Source: Bacteroidota bacterium
Lineage (GTDB): Bacteria > Bacteroidota > Bacteroidia > NS11-12g > UBA9320
Direction: 5' to 3'
Assembly (NCBI GenBank): GCA_016124755.1
Contig: WGNA01000004.1
Coordinates: forward strand, 100,826 to 164,825
DNA: 64,000 bases
Shown: one piece after another, positions 45,387-54,314 of the stretch
Numbering within the stretch: position 1 is the stretch's first letter
Layout of the letters: every line of letters starts with the position of its first letter
Translations under genes and position numbers: made by a program
The notes under the pieces: model-generated
The model's database searches: none
Told to the model about the DNA's origin: nothing
What the model saw: the letters and a program-made list of their open reading frames with translations, nothing else

Positions 45387-46478
45387 TTAACCTGCATTTT
45401 GTATTGGATGCTTTTTGAAATAATGGAAATTCTTCTCGTGGAATTTAAACATATGTATGTTCCAGCTTAATCCGAATATTGGCAGCCAATGAAATTTTTG
45501 AAAACTGCTTCCATCGGTAAAATAGCCAACTCCAAGCTTATATTGTCGGCTGAAATGACTTTCTAATTTATATTTCCCGAAACCATACATCAGGCCTGTG
45601 AGTAAATCCGGATCATCATTTATATAAGTGAAAGTTAAGCTTGGTCTCTTAATTATTCCCTCTTTAACACTTCTCACAGGTAAATCAATTTGCACAGCTG
45701 CGGAACCAACAAGCTCTGCGGCACCAATTAGAGATGGACCCGCGCTTAAAAGTAGATGAAAAGTTCTGATCTTCACACCCAAGGAAGGATAAACCAATGC
45801 TCTGTCAGCTCCGGCGCCGAAAGAAAGATACGGATTGAAAAAGGATGAAATGGATTTATATGAATTGGATCGACTTTGCTTTAAACCATATTTAAAAACC
45901 GCGCAAGAAATATTTAGTTCACCCATTGGCAGTAGTTTGGATTGGTGCACAAACCTATCTGATCCACGATCAATTAATGTACTTTTCCATTGTGTCGTAA
46001 TCCCAATTTTTGCAGAATACGATAACCGGCTGCCGATGTTGTATCGAGTAATTCCTGCGAGTACATTTTCATAATCGTACGTGATCGGATTTTTATCGTC
46101 CCATGAATTAATCTCTCCATACGATACAGTGAGATAATCCCGGTGATTTTCGTTCAACCGATTCCATGTAAAAAGATCCAGATCAAATTGAAATGCCTCG
46201 CACCACAAACTTCCGAAAGTTGCATTGAGATAACGGAACTGAACCGGCCCAACCTTGATGGATGGCGAAGGAATGAAAAATTTTAATCGCGATCCACCAA
46301 CTCCCACATTGATAGACGGATTAAAGTTATTCCCCAGAAAATTCTTGAATTTTTGACCGGAAACTTCTCGATTCGCTATGTGGGAAGGATAAGTATTGGC
46401 TAATGAAGCTGAAACATCTGGCACCAATATTAACAGGGCCGATGAAATTAGAAAAAGTCGGTGAAATTTAGTTCTCAT
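45387..46478 (-). CDS. Predicted outer-membrane protein of unknown function
   Basis: 363 residues. Signal peptide (cleaved after VSASLA), then repeated beta-strand patterns (SRLSYSAKIGITTQWK, FNPYLSFGAGADRALV, YKLGVGYFTDGSSFQKF) consistent with a barrel. Family not recognised. It is convergent with fdhD (10 bp between stops). Confidence 0.55.
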   Translation of the reverse strand: MRTKFHRLFLISSALLILVPDVSASLANTYPSHIANREVSGQKFKNFLGNNFNPSINVGVGGSRLKFFIPSPSIKVGPVQFRYLNATFGSLWCEAFQFDLDLFTWNRLNENHRDYLTVSYGEINSWDDKNPITYDYENVLAGITRYNIGSRLSYSAKIGITTQWKSTLIDRGSDRFVHQSKLLPMGELNISCAVFKYGLKQSRSNSYKSISSFFNPYLSFGAGADRALVYPSLGVKIRTFHLLLSAGPSLIGAAELVGSAAVQIDLPVRSVKEGIIKRPSLTFTYINDDPDLLTGLMYGFGKYKLESHFSRQYKLGVGYFTDGSSFQKFHWLPIFGLSWNIHMFKFHEKNFHYFKKHPIQNAG

Positions 46479-46598
46479 TGCTGTATTGTATGGTAAATCA
46501 GTACATCATTTTAACACAGCTGTAGAATGGATTAAAGATAATTATTACTTCGAATAATTTACTCCCAACAATTTTTGAATTAATGTCTTCTGTGCGGA

Positions 46599-47795
46599 CT
46601 ATAAATACGCCAGCCACCATTTATCCCGGTTGGCAGATTTATACGAATTGTACCAATTGCAAATGGGATAAAGTGCGACCACTACTAAAATCCATACTAC
46701 ATAAACTCCCGCCAATGGAAATCCTTCACCCGGGACGATGAAATAAAAAGGAATTTGCTGTGCGAGTTTAATGGCGAAGGCCAGATCGTGTCCGCGATAG
46801 AAGAACAGAATCATGGCAACAATATGGATCAGATACAGGTGTAAGATGTAATACATAAAAGCAGTTCGTCCGAAGATGGTGAGTTTATCGGTAAACCAGT
46901 TCCGGATGTTTTCGATCCAGGCTAACACCAAAATCGACGGCCCCATCGTCATGCATAAATAAATGAGAGATGGCGGATATTTTTCCACTTTAATAAAAGA
47001 AAGAATGGTTTTTAAAAAAGTATCCTGAGACGTCCATGGATTCGGATCTCCGTAAACATTGATGAATCGTAAAATGAGGAAGAATCCGATCAGGGCTAAT
47101 CCGATTCGGGTTAACCATTTCTTTCGTATTTCCGGTGAGAAATCTTTGGAATAAAAATAACCGAAACAATAGCCGAGAATCATAACTCCGGTCCATGCGG
47201 GGAAAGGATAAATAATCAGAAAGGCAAGTTGGTCGGTAATCGGATAAAATGAAAAGGATGCAGTGTGAAACAAATCCCACCAGAAGTTGGGTTTAAAGTT
47301 TTCGGAAGCCTGATGAAAATCGAGGAGGTTGTGTCCGGCAACAATGACAAATCCAAAGGCCAATAATGCTTTAAACGGTATTTTTAACAAAAGAAAAATG
47401 CCGAGAAGCACCATCGAAATTCCAATAGCCCATATCACCTGGAGCGGAAGAAAGCCGAGCTTCGGATTAAATGACCAGGCGAAACCCACCAATGTCCATT
47501 CAATTAAAATAAGCCACAATCCTCTTTTAATTAAAAAACCGCCCAGCTCTTTTGGAGTCTTGCGAAGACTTTGTAAATAGATGGATGTGCCCGAGAGAAA
47601 AATAAAAATCGGTGCGCAAAAATGGGTGATCCATCGCGTGAAGAACAGTGGAATTGTGGTTAACTCCAGATCCAGCGGATTAATCGTGTTGGCGGTGTCG
47701 TGCACCATGTCGCGCGTGTGATCGAGCGCCATCAGCACCATGGCGATTCCGCGCAAAACGTCGATGGATTGAATTCGGGTTGTGGAGGGTTTCAA
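46599..47795 (-). CDS. DUF1624 / HGSNAT-like membrane protein
   Basis: 398 residues from a TTG start directly before KPSTTRIQSIDVLRG. About 10 membrane helices. The opening RIQSIDVLRGIAMVLMALDH, with its Asp and His residues, is the signature of the heparan-alpha-glucosaminide N-acetyltransferase catalytic domain (DUF1624). Such proteins move an acetyl or acyl group across the membrane, but bacterial substrates are mostly unknown. It is next to repeat-rich DNA (47.8-48.2 kb). Confidence 0.82.
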   Translation of the reverse strand: MKPSTTRIQSIDVLRGIAMVLMALDHTRDMVHDTANTINPLDLELTTIPLFFTRWITHFCAPIFIFLSGTSIYLQSLRKTPKELGGFLIKRGLWLILIEWTLVGFAWSFNPKLGFLPLQVIWAIGISMVLLGIFLLLKIPFKALLAFGFVIVAGHNLLDFHQASENFKPNFWWDLFHTASFSFYPITDQLAFLIIYPFPAWTGVMILGYCFGYFYSKDFSPEIRKKWLTRIGLALIGFFLILRFINVYGDPNPWTSQDTFLKTILSFIKVEKYPPSLIYLCMTMGPSILVLAWIENIRNWFTDKLTIFGRTAFMYYILHLYLIHIVAMILFFYRGHDLAFAIKLAQQIPFYFIVPGEGFPLAGVYVVWILVVVALYPICNWYNSYKSANRDKWWLAYL

Positions 47796-47858
47796 GGAGG
47801 TGAAAATAGGGAGAATTTTAAAATTGGGGAATTGGAGAATTCGTGAATAGGTGAATTA

Positions 47859-47917
47859 CTGACGAAAGCCAAGAATATTTAGGATAAACTACAAGTGATA
47901 ACGTTCGGCTTTGTCAG
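47859..47917. repeat. Hairpin-repeat unit, AAAGCC variant
   Basis: Left arm CTGACGAAAGCC (47859-47870), right arm GGCTTTGTCAG (47907-47917). The variant bases pair with each other (A-T in place of T-A). The loop contains ATATTTAGGATAAACTACAA. Confidence 0.8.
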
Positions 47918-47957
47918 CATAAATGGGGAATTGGTGAATTGGGAAATTGGGAAATTA

Positions 47958-48015
47958 CTGACGAATGCCAAGATGATTGGGTTGAACCAATTACTTTACT
48001 GTATGGCATTGTCAG
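47958..48015. repeat. Hairpin-repeat unit, AATGCC variant
   Basis: Left arm CTGACGAATGCC (47958-47969), right arm GGCATTGTCAG (48005-48015). The loop has an inner inverted repeat TTGGGTTGAACCAA. Confidence 0.8.
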
Positions 48016-48034
48016 CATAAATGGGGAATTCGTA

Positions 48035-48090
48035 AATTGGAGAATTGGAGAATTGGAGAATTGGAGAATTGGAGAATTGGAGAATTGGGG
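48035..48090. repeat. Tandem octamer array, 6 x AATTGGAG
   Basis: Six perfect AATTGGAG copies, then AATTGGGG, lying between hairpin units. Single copies of this octamer flank most other units (38183, 47832, 50069 regions). Confidence 0.85.
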
Positions 48091-48156
48091 AATTGCTGAC
48101 GTAAGCAAGCTAAACTATAGATTCAATTGAAATTGTCGCGATGCTCTATCAGTATA

Positions 48157-48215
48157 CTGACGAAAGCCAAAAATATTTAAGGAAAACTACAAGTGATAAC
48201 GTTCGGCTTTGTCAG
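48157..48215. repeat. Hairpin-repeat unit, second AAAGCC variant
   Basis: Left arm CTGACGAAAGCC (48157-48168), right arm GGCTTTGTCAG (48205-48215). The loop is almost identical to that of 47859-47917, so these two are recent copies. A degenerate unit (CTGACGTAAGC at 48096) lies between. Confidence 0.8.
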
Positions 48216-48231
48216 TATAAATGGGAGGATA

Positions 48232-48656
48232 ATTTATTGGTAATCTGATTGAGATGCAATGTTTGTGTTGATCGTAAGGTTTACAGGAGCACAGGCTTGT
48301 TGTCGTTGTGTGAAACCGGTGTGTTTTTACTGATGAAAGTCTGAATGCACAAGGAATGAGTAGAAACTCTAATTCACTTCGTACAAAATCTGAATTCACC
48401 GACTGATAATATTTTAGAACCTTTAGCCGCGTTCGGGACAGGATCGGAAATGAGGAAAGTGTTGCCGGTAGTTTTTGACCAAGGCAAAAAGCGACTGAGA
48501 GAAGCTCTTTTGACGGGTTTCAAAACAACGGCAACACAACCGAATTGAAGGGATGGCCCGCAAAACGCCCAAAAAATTAAAACCAACTACACGGGAAAAT
48601 TTCTGTAGTTGGTGGGCTATCAAAAAAAGTGTTTATTGGCGTTAAATTACATGTAA
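48232..48656. other. Intergenic region, no credible gene
   Basis: About 425 bp after the repeats. Short reading frames here lack support. Segment AAAAAGCGACTGAGAGAAGC (from 48485) resembles one at 38549, and CCAACTACACGGGAAAATTT with CTGTAGTTGG (48590-48613) forms a stem, ACCAACTACA/TGTAGTTGG, before the T9SS gene end; it may act as its terminator or be part of a repeat. Confidence 0.4.
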
Positions 48657-49856
48657 TTAATTCCGGATTAATTTACCAAAACTCTGGCTTGATCCGGAAT
48701 TCAGCGATATTACATAGGTTCCGGGAGCGAGGAATTGGATATCTATTTTTTCATTAAAATTTTGCATTTTTTGTTGGATTAATATTCGCCCGGATAAATC
48801 GTAAATCGTTAATTCTGTTGGCAGTGAATTAACCGACACGTTAATTTCGGAGGTCGCCGGATTCGGGTAAAACTCAAATTCTACATCTTCGGATGTTTTT
48901 TCAATTGCAGCAATACTCTGATGATAATAATACGAAATGCACTCTAATTCTGTGCATTTGCTGATTTTGGAATAATTGTTTTCGTAGGTGTAAAAGGTTG
49001 CGGGTTGTTCCAACATTTTTCCGGAACTGTTTGATTTGTAATGATGTATTTCGGATCTTAAATCGTTGTTCAGATAAAAAAGGGAATCAATTGTTCGCGA
49101 CACAACTTCATTGGTGGGAGGCTGAAATTGTTTGAATTCTATTCTGCTAATTCTATTGGATGCATCGTAAATTAAATTTCGGTATTGATAATTATAAAAT
49201 TGTTTAGTGCCAGGATCGTACACCACGGAAGAGTCGGTTTCTAACAATCCGTTTGCATTGTAGAAATACGTATTTAACCAATATGTGCCGGGTTGAGAAA
49301 AATCCGAATTCTTTTTGGATTTCATTTTTCCATCCGTGTAATACGTGTATGCTTCCTGACTCAACGTTACGAAGCCGCCCTGATAATCCTGATACATTTT
49401 AGTGACGAGCTGATTTTGCTGATTATAGACATAAACATCCCGGCTATTGTTTTTGTACTGCGATGATGAATTGTCCCAAAGAAACCTCGTATCGCTCGAT
49501 AGCAGACCGGAAGGATTGTATACTAAAACCCTTTTTGACCATTTGGAGGGTTTTGAGCTGTTCCAATAATCCAGTGTTTGCAACGTCAATTTTCCGTTTG
49601 AGTCATATTCCGAATGCGTATATCGGTTGATGGTAAAATCCAGTCCGCCATTAAATTGAAAAATCGTATCGTCGATAACATTACCATTAGCGTTGTACCA
49701 GAAAGTTTGCGAATCGCCGGGCATTCGATTGGTTGGTGTGAATTGATAGAAATTGGCAGTGGCGTACTGTCCAACCGGAAATTCGGTTTGCGCGCAGGTA
49801 CAAAACGCATTGAAAAAAGGGATGGAAACAATAGCGAGGTAAAGTTTTTTCTTCAT
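48657..49856 (-). CDS. Secreted YD-repeat-like protein with T9SS sorting domain
   Basis: About 399 residues. I place the start at the ATG at 49856 (MKKKLYLAIVSIPF), which begins a proper signal peptide cleaved after TCAQ; the frame is open 21 codons further upstream. The body is made of short repeats built around Y, N and G (YNANGNVIDDT, YNPSGLLSSDTRFLWDNSS, YNQQNQLVTKMYQD), as in YD/RHS-like beta structures. The last 75 residues match a T9SS type A domain (FEFYPNPATSEINVSV, LTIYDLSGRILIQQKM). Predicted cell-surface or released; function unknown. Confidence 0.8.
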   Translation of the reverse strand: MKKKLYLAIVSIPFFNAFCTCAQTEFPVGQYATANFYQFTPTNRMPGDSQTFWYNANGNVIDDTIFQFNGGLDFTINRYTHSEYDSNGKLTLQTLDYWNSSKPSKWSKRVLVYNPSGLLSSDTRFLWDNSSSQYKNNSRDVYVYNQQNQLVTKMYQDYQGGFVTLSQEAYTYYTDGKMKSKKNSDFSQPGTYWLNTYFYNANGLLETDSSVVYDPGTKQFYNYQYRNLIYDASNRISRIEFKQFQPPTNEVVSRTIDSLFYLNNDLRSEIHHYKSNSSGKMLEQPATFYTYENNYSKISKCTELECISYYYHQSIAAIEKTSEDVEFEFYPNPATSEINVSVNSLPTELTIYDLSGRILIQQKMQNFNEKIDIQFLAPGTYVISLNSGSSQSFGKLIRN

Positions 49857-50251
49857 AAACATCAGTAAGCAAGGTGGAAGATTCTCCAAACATACTTCGT
49901 GGTTTAATTCAAAAATCACGGTACAATTAAATTGATATGAGACCGGGTTAACTGGAATGCAGGGCGATTAATAATTGGATTTTTGGGGTAAGAGAGGAGA
50001 GAATTGCTGATGAATGGCTTCTTGATTGGGTTGAACCAATTACTTTGGTGTAGGGTATTGTTGGGATAAATTGGGGAATTCGTGAATTACTGACGAATGC
50101 CTTTTAATCTGGTTTAACCAATTTCTTTTCTGTACGGCATTGTCAGCATAAATTGGGGAATAATGATGAATGCTGGTTTGCTATCAGTGTAAGAGGGAAT
50201 GTGGGTTATAATATTCAAGCGCTGAATAAAGAATTTTGTTTTAGAGTTGGA
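49857..50251. other. Intergenic region with hairpin-repeat locus 3
   Basis: Holds one degenerate hairpin unit (CTGATGAATGGC near 50007 with TATTGTTGG downstream), one complete unit at 50090-50146, and a decayed copy near 50163. No gene seen. Confidence 0.6.
50090..50146. repeat. Hairpin-repeat unit at locus 3
   Basis: Left arm CTGACGAATGCC (50090-50101), right arm GGCATTGTCAG (50136-50146). The loop, with inner TGGTTTAACCA, is nearly identical to that of the unit at 38195-38253. Confidence 0.8.
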
Positions 50252-51493
50252 TTAAACCAAAACCAAATCTCTAATGGTTTGGACAATTTGCTTTTGCCAG
50301 TTTTTAAAATGAAGATCAATGTCTAATTGAAGTAAATTGCATGACTTATACTCATGGATTTTTCCATCCGAATTGTAATATTTGCCCGAGACATGTGTAT
50401 TGTTACCGGGGTAAATTAATGTTACCCGATGAGCATTGAAATATTCACTGTAAACATACATTTGACGTAGATCTTCTGGTGACGGATTACGGTCTCGCAA
50501 ATTTTTCCATTTGGTGTCTAGGATGTATTTTTTTGAATTATAATCTATCAGAATGTCCGGAATTAACCGTGTTGGCCTACCATTAGAATGTTGCCAGAAT
50601 TCCTTTGATTGTTGGGCTTTCACCTTGATGTCCGGCATCATTATTTTAACGGTTTTATAAATAAATTCTTCCCATAAATTGTTCATATTGAACATCAGTG
50701 ACATAACATGGTTGGAACCGTTGGATACATCCGGATGATATCTTAGGTGCAACAATTTAGAAATTTCAAGTGCTTTTCTATATTTTTCGGTATTGCGGTT
50801 CAAGCAAATTGTATCGAAAGTGCTTGAAGTAACACGAATTCGTTTGAGTTCAGGAAAATGAAGAATTATGTTGGAAAGACGACTTTTGTGTCTTGCGGAA
50901 AGACTTACTGTTTTAATTAATACAATAGTTTCAAACAAGATTTGGTGCAGCAGATGTTCTGCGTCGTAATTTGTGTGATTTACAAAAAAACGATCTTGTC
51001 TTATAAGATTTTGCTGTACATGTTTCGGAAAGTGAAGGGCACCTTTCAGTGATTGCTGATTCGAATTTTGTTTACGATATTTTTTTTTGAGTCCGGAATG
51101 AATCAGATATTCCACTTCAGAAATGAATAATTCAAAATACAAATCAAGAATCGCATTTGGCTTTAATTTATGATGTCCAGATCCAGTTGAGTGTACCTCC
51201 AACGAACGGGTGAATTGCAACATTTGAATTAGCATATTTCGCCAATAGTTTTCGCTGGTTTCCGGGAACGCAGAGTCGGTCTTAGGCAATACCTCAATCA
51301 ATGTTTTACCTAGTTGAATAACACCAACATATTCTTTAAAATGTACTCCTTTGTGAATTAAATTGAAATAAGGGACCCCATCACTCCCATAGTGTTTTTC
51401 CAGTTTTATTCGCAATTCTTCAGTGAAGATCACATTGTTGAAGCTATCTCCAACTCTAAGTTTTTGATGTTCAAAAACGGTTAAGACCTTCAT
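50252..51493 (-). CDS. mcrC: McrC nuclease subunit of an McrBC restriction system
   Basis: 413 residues. N-terminal McrC domain (for example FKEYVGVIQLGKTLIEVLPK at 52-71), then a C-terminal PD-(D/E)xK nuclease with Asp313 in IPDILIDY and Asp326-x-Lys328 in LDTKWK. McrC is the endonuclease that joins the McrB GTPase ring to cut modified DNA. It starts 6 bp after the mcrB stop, so the two are one operon. Confidence 0.93.
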   Translation of the reverse strand: MKVLTVFEHQKLRVGDSFNNVIFTEELRIKLEKHYGSDGVPYFNLIHKGVHFKEYVGVIQLGKTLIEVLPKTDSAFPETSENYWRNMLIQMLQFTRSLEVHSTGSGHHKLKPNAILDLYFELFISEVEYLIHSGLKKKYRKQNSNQQSLKGALHFPKHVQQNLIRQDRFFVNHTNYDAEHLLHQILFETIVLIKTVSLSARHKSRLSNIILHFPELKRIRVTSSTFDTICLNRNTEKYRKALEISKLLHLRYHPDVSNGSNHVMSLMFNMNNLWEEFIYKTVKIMMPDIKVKAQQSKEFWQHSNGRPTRLIPDILIDYNSKKYILDTKWKNLRDRNPSPEDLRQMYVYSEYFNAHRVTLIYPGNNTHVSGKYYNSDGKIHEYKSCNLLQLDIDLHFKNWQKQIVQTIRDLVLV

Positions 51494-51499
51494 ATTGCT

Positions 51500-54019
51500 T
51501 TATGCGAATAAATCCTCAACTGCAGCTATAAAGTCAACACCGGTTGGATGAAGTATTCGGTAAACAATTCTGGAGGATAGTTCGTCTACATCCTCATAAT
51601 CGAACTTTGCGAACAGGAACTTATCCGGATTGCGATTGTGTTGTGTAACAAAGCCATTTCCCAAAACCAAACCTATCTTGCCATAATCACCATAAAAATA
51701 TTCTTGAAGAAGCGGAATTATTTTATTAAAAAATACTTGCTCTAGATCTTCCCATGAAGCAACCGATAAAAAGTAGCTGTGACCGATGAGATGATCCCGA
51801 TCCAAAAGGATTTCAATCCGAGCGTTAATTGTTGTCAGCAATTTTACCAAATCCATTCCATCCAGGGAGCCGTTTTCTAATTTGCCATTGGTGCGTATTA
51901 ACTCCGGATCCGGAACCATTTCTTCGAAGATAAATCTTCGGCGAAGTGCAGTATCTAAAGCTTCTACAGATCGATCGGCCGTATTCATGGTTCCATAAAT
52001 GTCCAGATTAGCTGGTACCGAAAAAGTTTGTTTTGAATAAGGGAGAATTACACTAAGTGCATTTGGCGTTCCTTCACGTTTATCTTCTTCAATTAGGGTA
52101 ATTAGTTCACCAAATATTGCTGCAACATTACCTCGATTGATCTCATCAATTAAGATCGCGTATCGATTATCCGGATCGTTACGAGCTTCGTTACAAATGG
52201 TTTTAAAAATCCCATCCTGAATTTCATACCGTAGTTGTTTGTCGCTTTCTTCTTCGTCTAAAACGGGTTTTATACCTTCAATGAAATCTTCGTAAGTAAA
52301 GGATTGATGAAAAGTTGTTAAACTGTATCGCTTTATTATTTTATCAGGATCTGGTGAATAAGATTTTACTTTTTCATAGGCTTCCAAAATCTCTGGTGCT
52401 TCATTCTCAATTGTGTCAGGAATAATTCGCCAAACCGAATTGACGTCTTTATCAAATATAAATGGTGGGCGTTTTTCTTGTACCTTAACGAATTGACTAT
52501 GTAGAGGTGTGCGCTCTTGAAGAATTCCCCACAAATTAGCTCTCAGGTTTTTTGCATTACTGAAACTGGCTTTTTGTTTTATCCAAGGATGTTCTGAAAT
52601 TTCTTGAACCTTTGCTTCATTAACATCCAAAAGTACCATTCCTAAAACCTGCCACCACTTAAGTTCTTTAATAATATTCTCTTGAAATTTAGTTTTTGAA
52701 ATAGACGATTCCGTAGTTGTATAATTTGAAATAATCTGTTTGCTGATTAGAAAAGTCTTCCCTGTTCCGGGTGGTCCGAAAAAGATTTTGTTAACGGATT
52801 TATTCATTTCTATAACGGATTCAGGTTGGCGTGTGTAATTAAGCATCTTTAAGTTCGACAAATCTTGAGGAGTGGCATCAAAATAGGGTTGTAGTCCATC
52901 CGGATTCAAAGCAAGTCTGGCAATTTCTTCCACATGATGAGCGTGAAAAGTGGACGTTTTATATCGGTTAAGTAGGTAATCTGCCGATTTAAGCGCAAGC
53001 TCATTTAAGGAGTTTTCATTTTGTAAATAAGTTGAATAATCCATCTCCAATCCTATCACTTCGGTTTGCGAACTGAGTGCGGAATCTACGTTGAATTCAA
53101 TTTCATTCTCAAAGGGTAACCAATCTGTTTTTTTAAAACAAAAACCAATTTTACCCGAATCCGTGAGAGAGGTTAATCGGTAACTCCCGATAGAAATAGA
53201 AATGATTTTAGTGCTATCGTTTCGTGGGTTGAAGGCCAATCTGGGATCATTTGTGTCCACTTTAATATGTTCCAGAATCAGGCGGATAAGGTTGAAAAAA
53301 TGACGGACTCTTTCCTCATTCTTATTTCCGAGAATACGTGCAAGTATCCGATAATTTAATTGGGTAATTGATGCAGGTAAATTGTTGTCTTTCCGCTCAA
53401 GTGTTTGGAACAAAATGTCTTGACAAAGCAGAAGTCTGTTCCCATCTTTAAAAGTCTGATTTTGTAAGATAGAATCTACTTTTTTCAAGAGATCAAAATC
53501 TGTGATAACAAATTCGTCACGAAAGTTCTTAAGTAATTTCAGGTAGTGAACATAATTTTTTCCAGTACCGGCAGTTACCTCGCCCAACAATTCACAGAAC
53601 TTCTTATAATAAGAATATTTATAAAAAGTATATAAATCCGGATTGTGATAAGTGAGAAGTACTGAAGCAGTTCTTTCATCGTGGTGTGAAGAAAGATTGG
53701 GATCCATGTCTTTGGATAAAACCTCAGCATCTTTCATAAAACGATTAATACGTAATTGAAGATCCACAGATTCATCAACTAAATCTTCTAAAATTTTACG
53801 ATATCGTACCGGGTCAAATTCAGCAAGGCGTTTGGTCATAGCAGGAGCCATCTGGTATACAAGATTTTCGTATTTAATGGATCCCATCTCCGCACCGAGA
53901 TCGGATAGGGTGAGGTCAGGTCTGCCTCTATAAGAACTGATTAAATCCCATTTGTAAATTTCATCTGATAATCCCCTTTGATCGAGAATGGATCTGTACT
54001 TCTGAATGAGGTGGTTCAT
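51500..54019 (-). CDS. mcrB: McrB AAA+ GTPase subunit with long N-terminal region
   Basis: 839 residues. The AAA+ GTPase core has Walker A GPPGTGKT (415-422), Walker B ILIDEINRGN (622-631) and the GTP-selecting MNTADRS motif (678-684), then RRRFIFEEM (693-701). This is the McrB family, which loads on methylated DNA and translocates with McrC. The 400-residue N-terminal part is much longer than the 160-residue DNA-binding domain of E. coli McrB. It is mostly helical up to about 250, then a beta-rich part (270-330), and I do not recognise it; it should decide which modified DNA is bound. Confidence 0.93.
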   Translation of the reverse strand: MNHLIQKYRSILDQRGLSDEIYKWDLISSYRGRPDLTLSDLGAEMGSIKYENLVYQMAPAMTKRLAEFDPVRYRKILEDLVDESVDLQLRINRFMKDAEVLSKDMDPNLSSHHDERTASVLLTYHNPDLYTFYKYSYYKKFCELLGEVTAGTGKNYVHYLKLLKNFRDEFVITDFDLLKKVDSILQNQTFKDGNRLLLCQDILFQTLERKDNNLPASITQLNYRILARILGNKNEERVRHFFNLIRLILEHIKVDTNDPRLAFNPRNDSTKIISISIGSYRLTSLTDSGKIGFCFKKTDWLPFENEIEFNVDSALSSQTEVIGLEMDYSTYLQNENSLNELALKSADYLLNRYKTSTFHAHHVEEIARLALNPDGLQPYFDATPQDLSNLKMLNYTRQPESVIEMNKSVNKIFFGPPGTGKTFLISKQIISNYTTTESSISKTKFQENIIKELKWWQVLGMVLLDVNEAKVQEISEHPWIKQKASFSNAKNLRANLWGILQERTPLHSQFVKVQEKRPPFIFDKDVNSVWRIIPDTIENEAPEILEAYEKVKSYSPDPDKIIKRYSLTTFHQSFTYEDFIEGIKPVLDEEESDKQLRYEIQDGIFKTICNEARNDPDNRYAILIDEINRGNVAAIFGELITLIEEDKREGTPNALSVILPYSKQTFSVPANLDIYGTMNTADRSVEALDTALRRRFIFEEMVPDPELIRTNGKLENGSLDGMDLVKLLTTINARIEILLDRDHLIGHSYFLSVASWEDLEQVFFNKIIPLLQEYFYGDYGKIGLVLGNGFVTQHNRNPDKFLFAKFDYEDVDELSSRIVYRILHPTGVDFIAAVEDLFA

Positions 54020-54126
54020 GGTGAAATTATTTAGCGGGTGAAAATTAGGGTATTGGATGGAATTGATTTCATTTCATGAACAGAAGAATATAAAGGGTTT
54101 TTTACATTTACCCCCTCAAACCGCAC

Positions 54127-54279
54127 TCAACTGATTTCTCTTGGTTTGATACAAAAGCCAATATTCACTTTTTGTTTTTTCGTTATAACAGGATCGTTTA
54201 ATAAAGCAAAATCAATGTCCTCGACCTTAAGACGAGTATTCTCCGAATCATTCGCCGGGCTTAAAGCGTAATTACCTTT
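54127..54279 (-). pseudogene. Remnant of a second HipA/HipT-like kinase
   Basis: Between hipT and mcrB a 50-codon open stretch, bounded by TAG and TGA and lacking a start, reads KGNYALSPANDSENTRLKVE followed by DIDFALLNDP. This resembles the HipA-family kinase segment around the metal-binding DLL motif (LSPAYDLLNTR...DFAL), with YDLL changed to NDSE. The intact HipT next door has a different version (LAPAYDLLNVSI), so this is not a simple tandem duplicate. Identification rests on a short match. Confidence 0.5.
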
Positions 54280-54314
54280 CTAAAGATTCTGAACAACAAA
54301 TTACCAAACAGCCG

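Noticed and set aside
48035-48090. CRISPR or minisatellite gene
   Set aside because: It is a simple octamer array (AATTGGAG) without spacers or coding potential.
48374-48623. Two overlapping minus-strand frames of 66-70 codons
   Set aside because: They overlap each other in different frames in repeat-like DNA, with Cys/Phe-rich unlikely protein sequence.
49857-49919. Longer N-terminus of the T9SS protein
   Set aside because: The extra 21 codons would bury the signal peptide; the ATG at 49856 starts with MKKK and a normal export signal.
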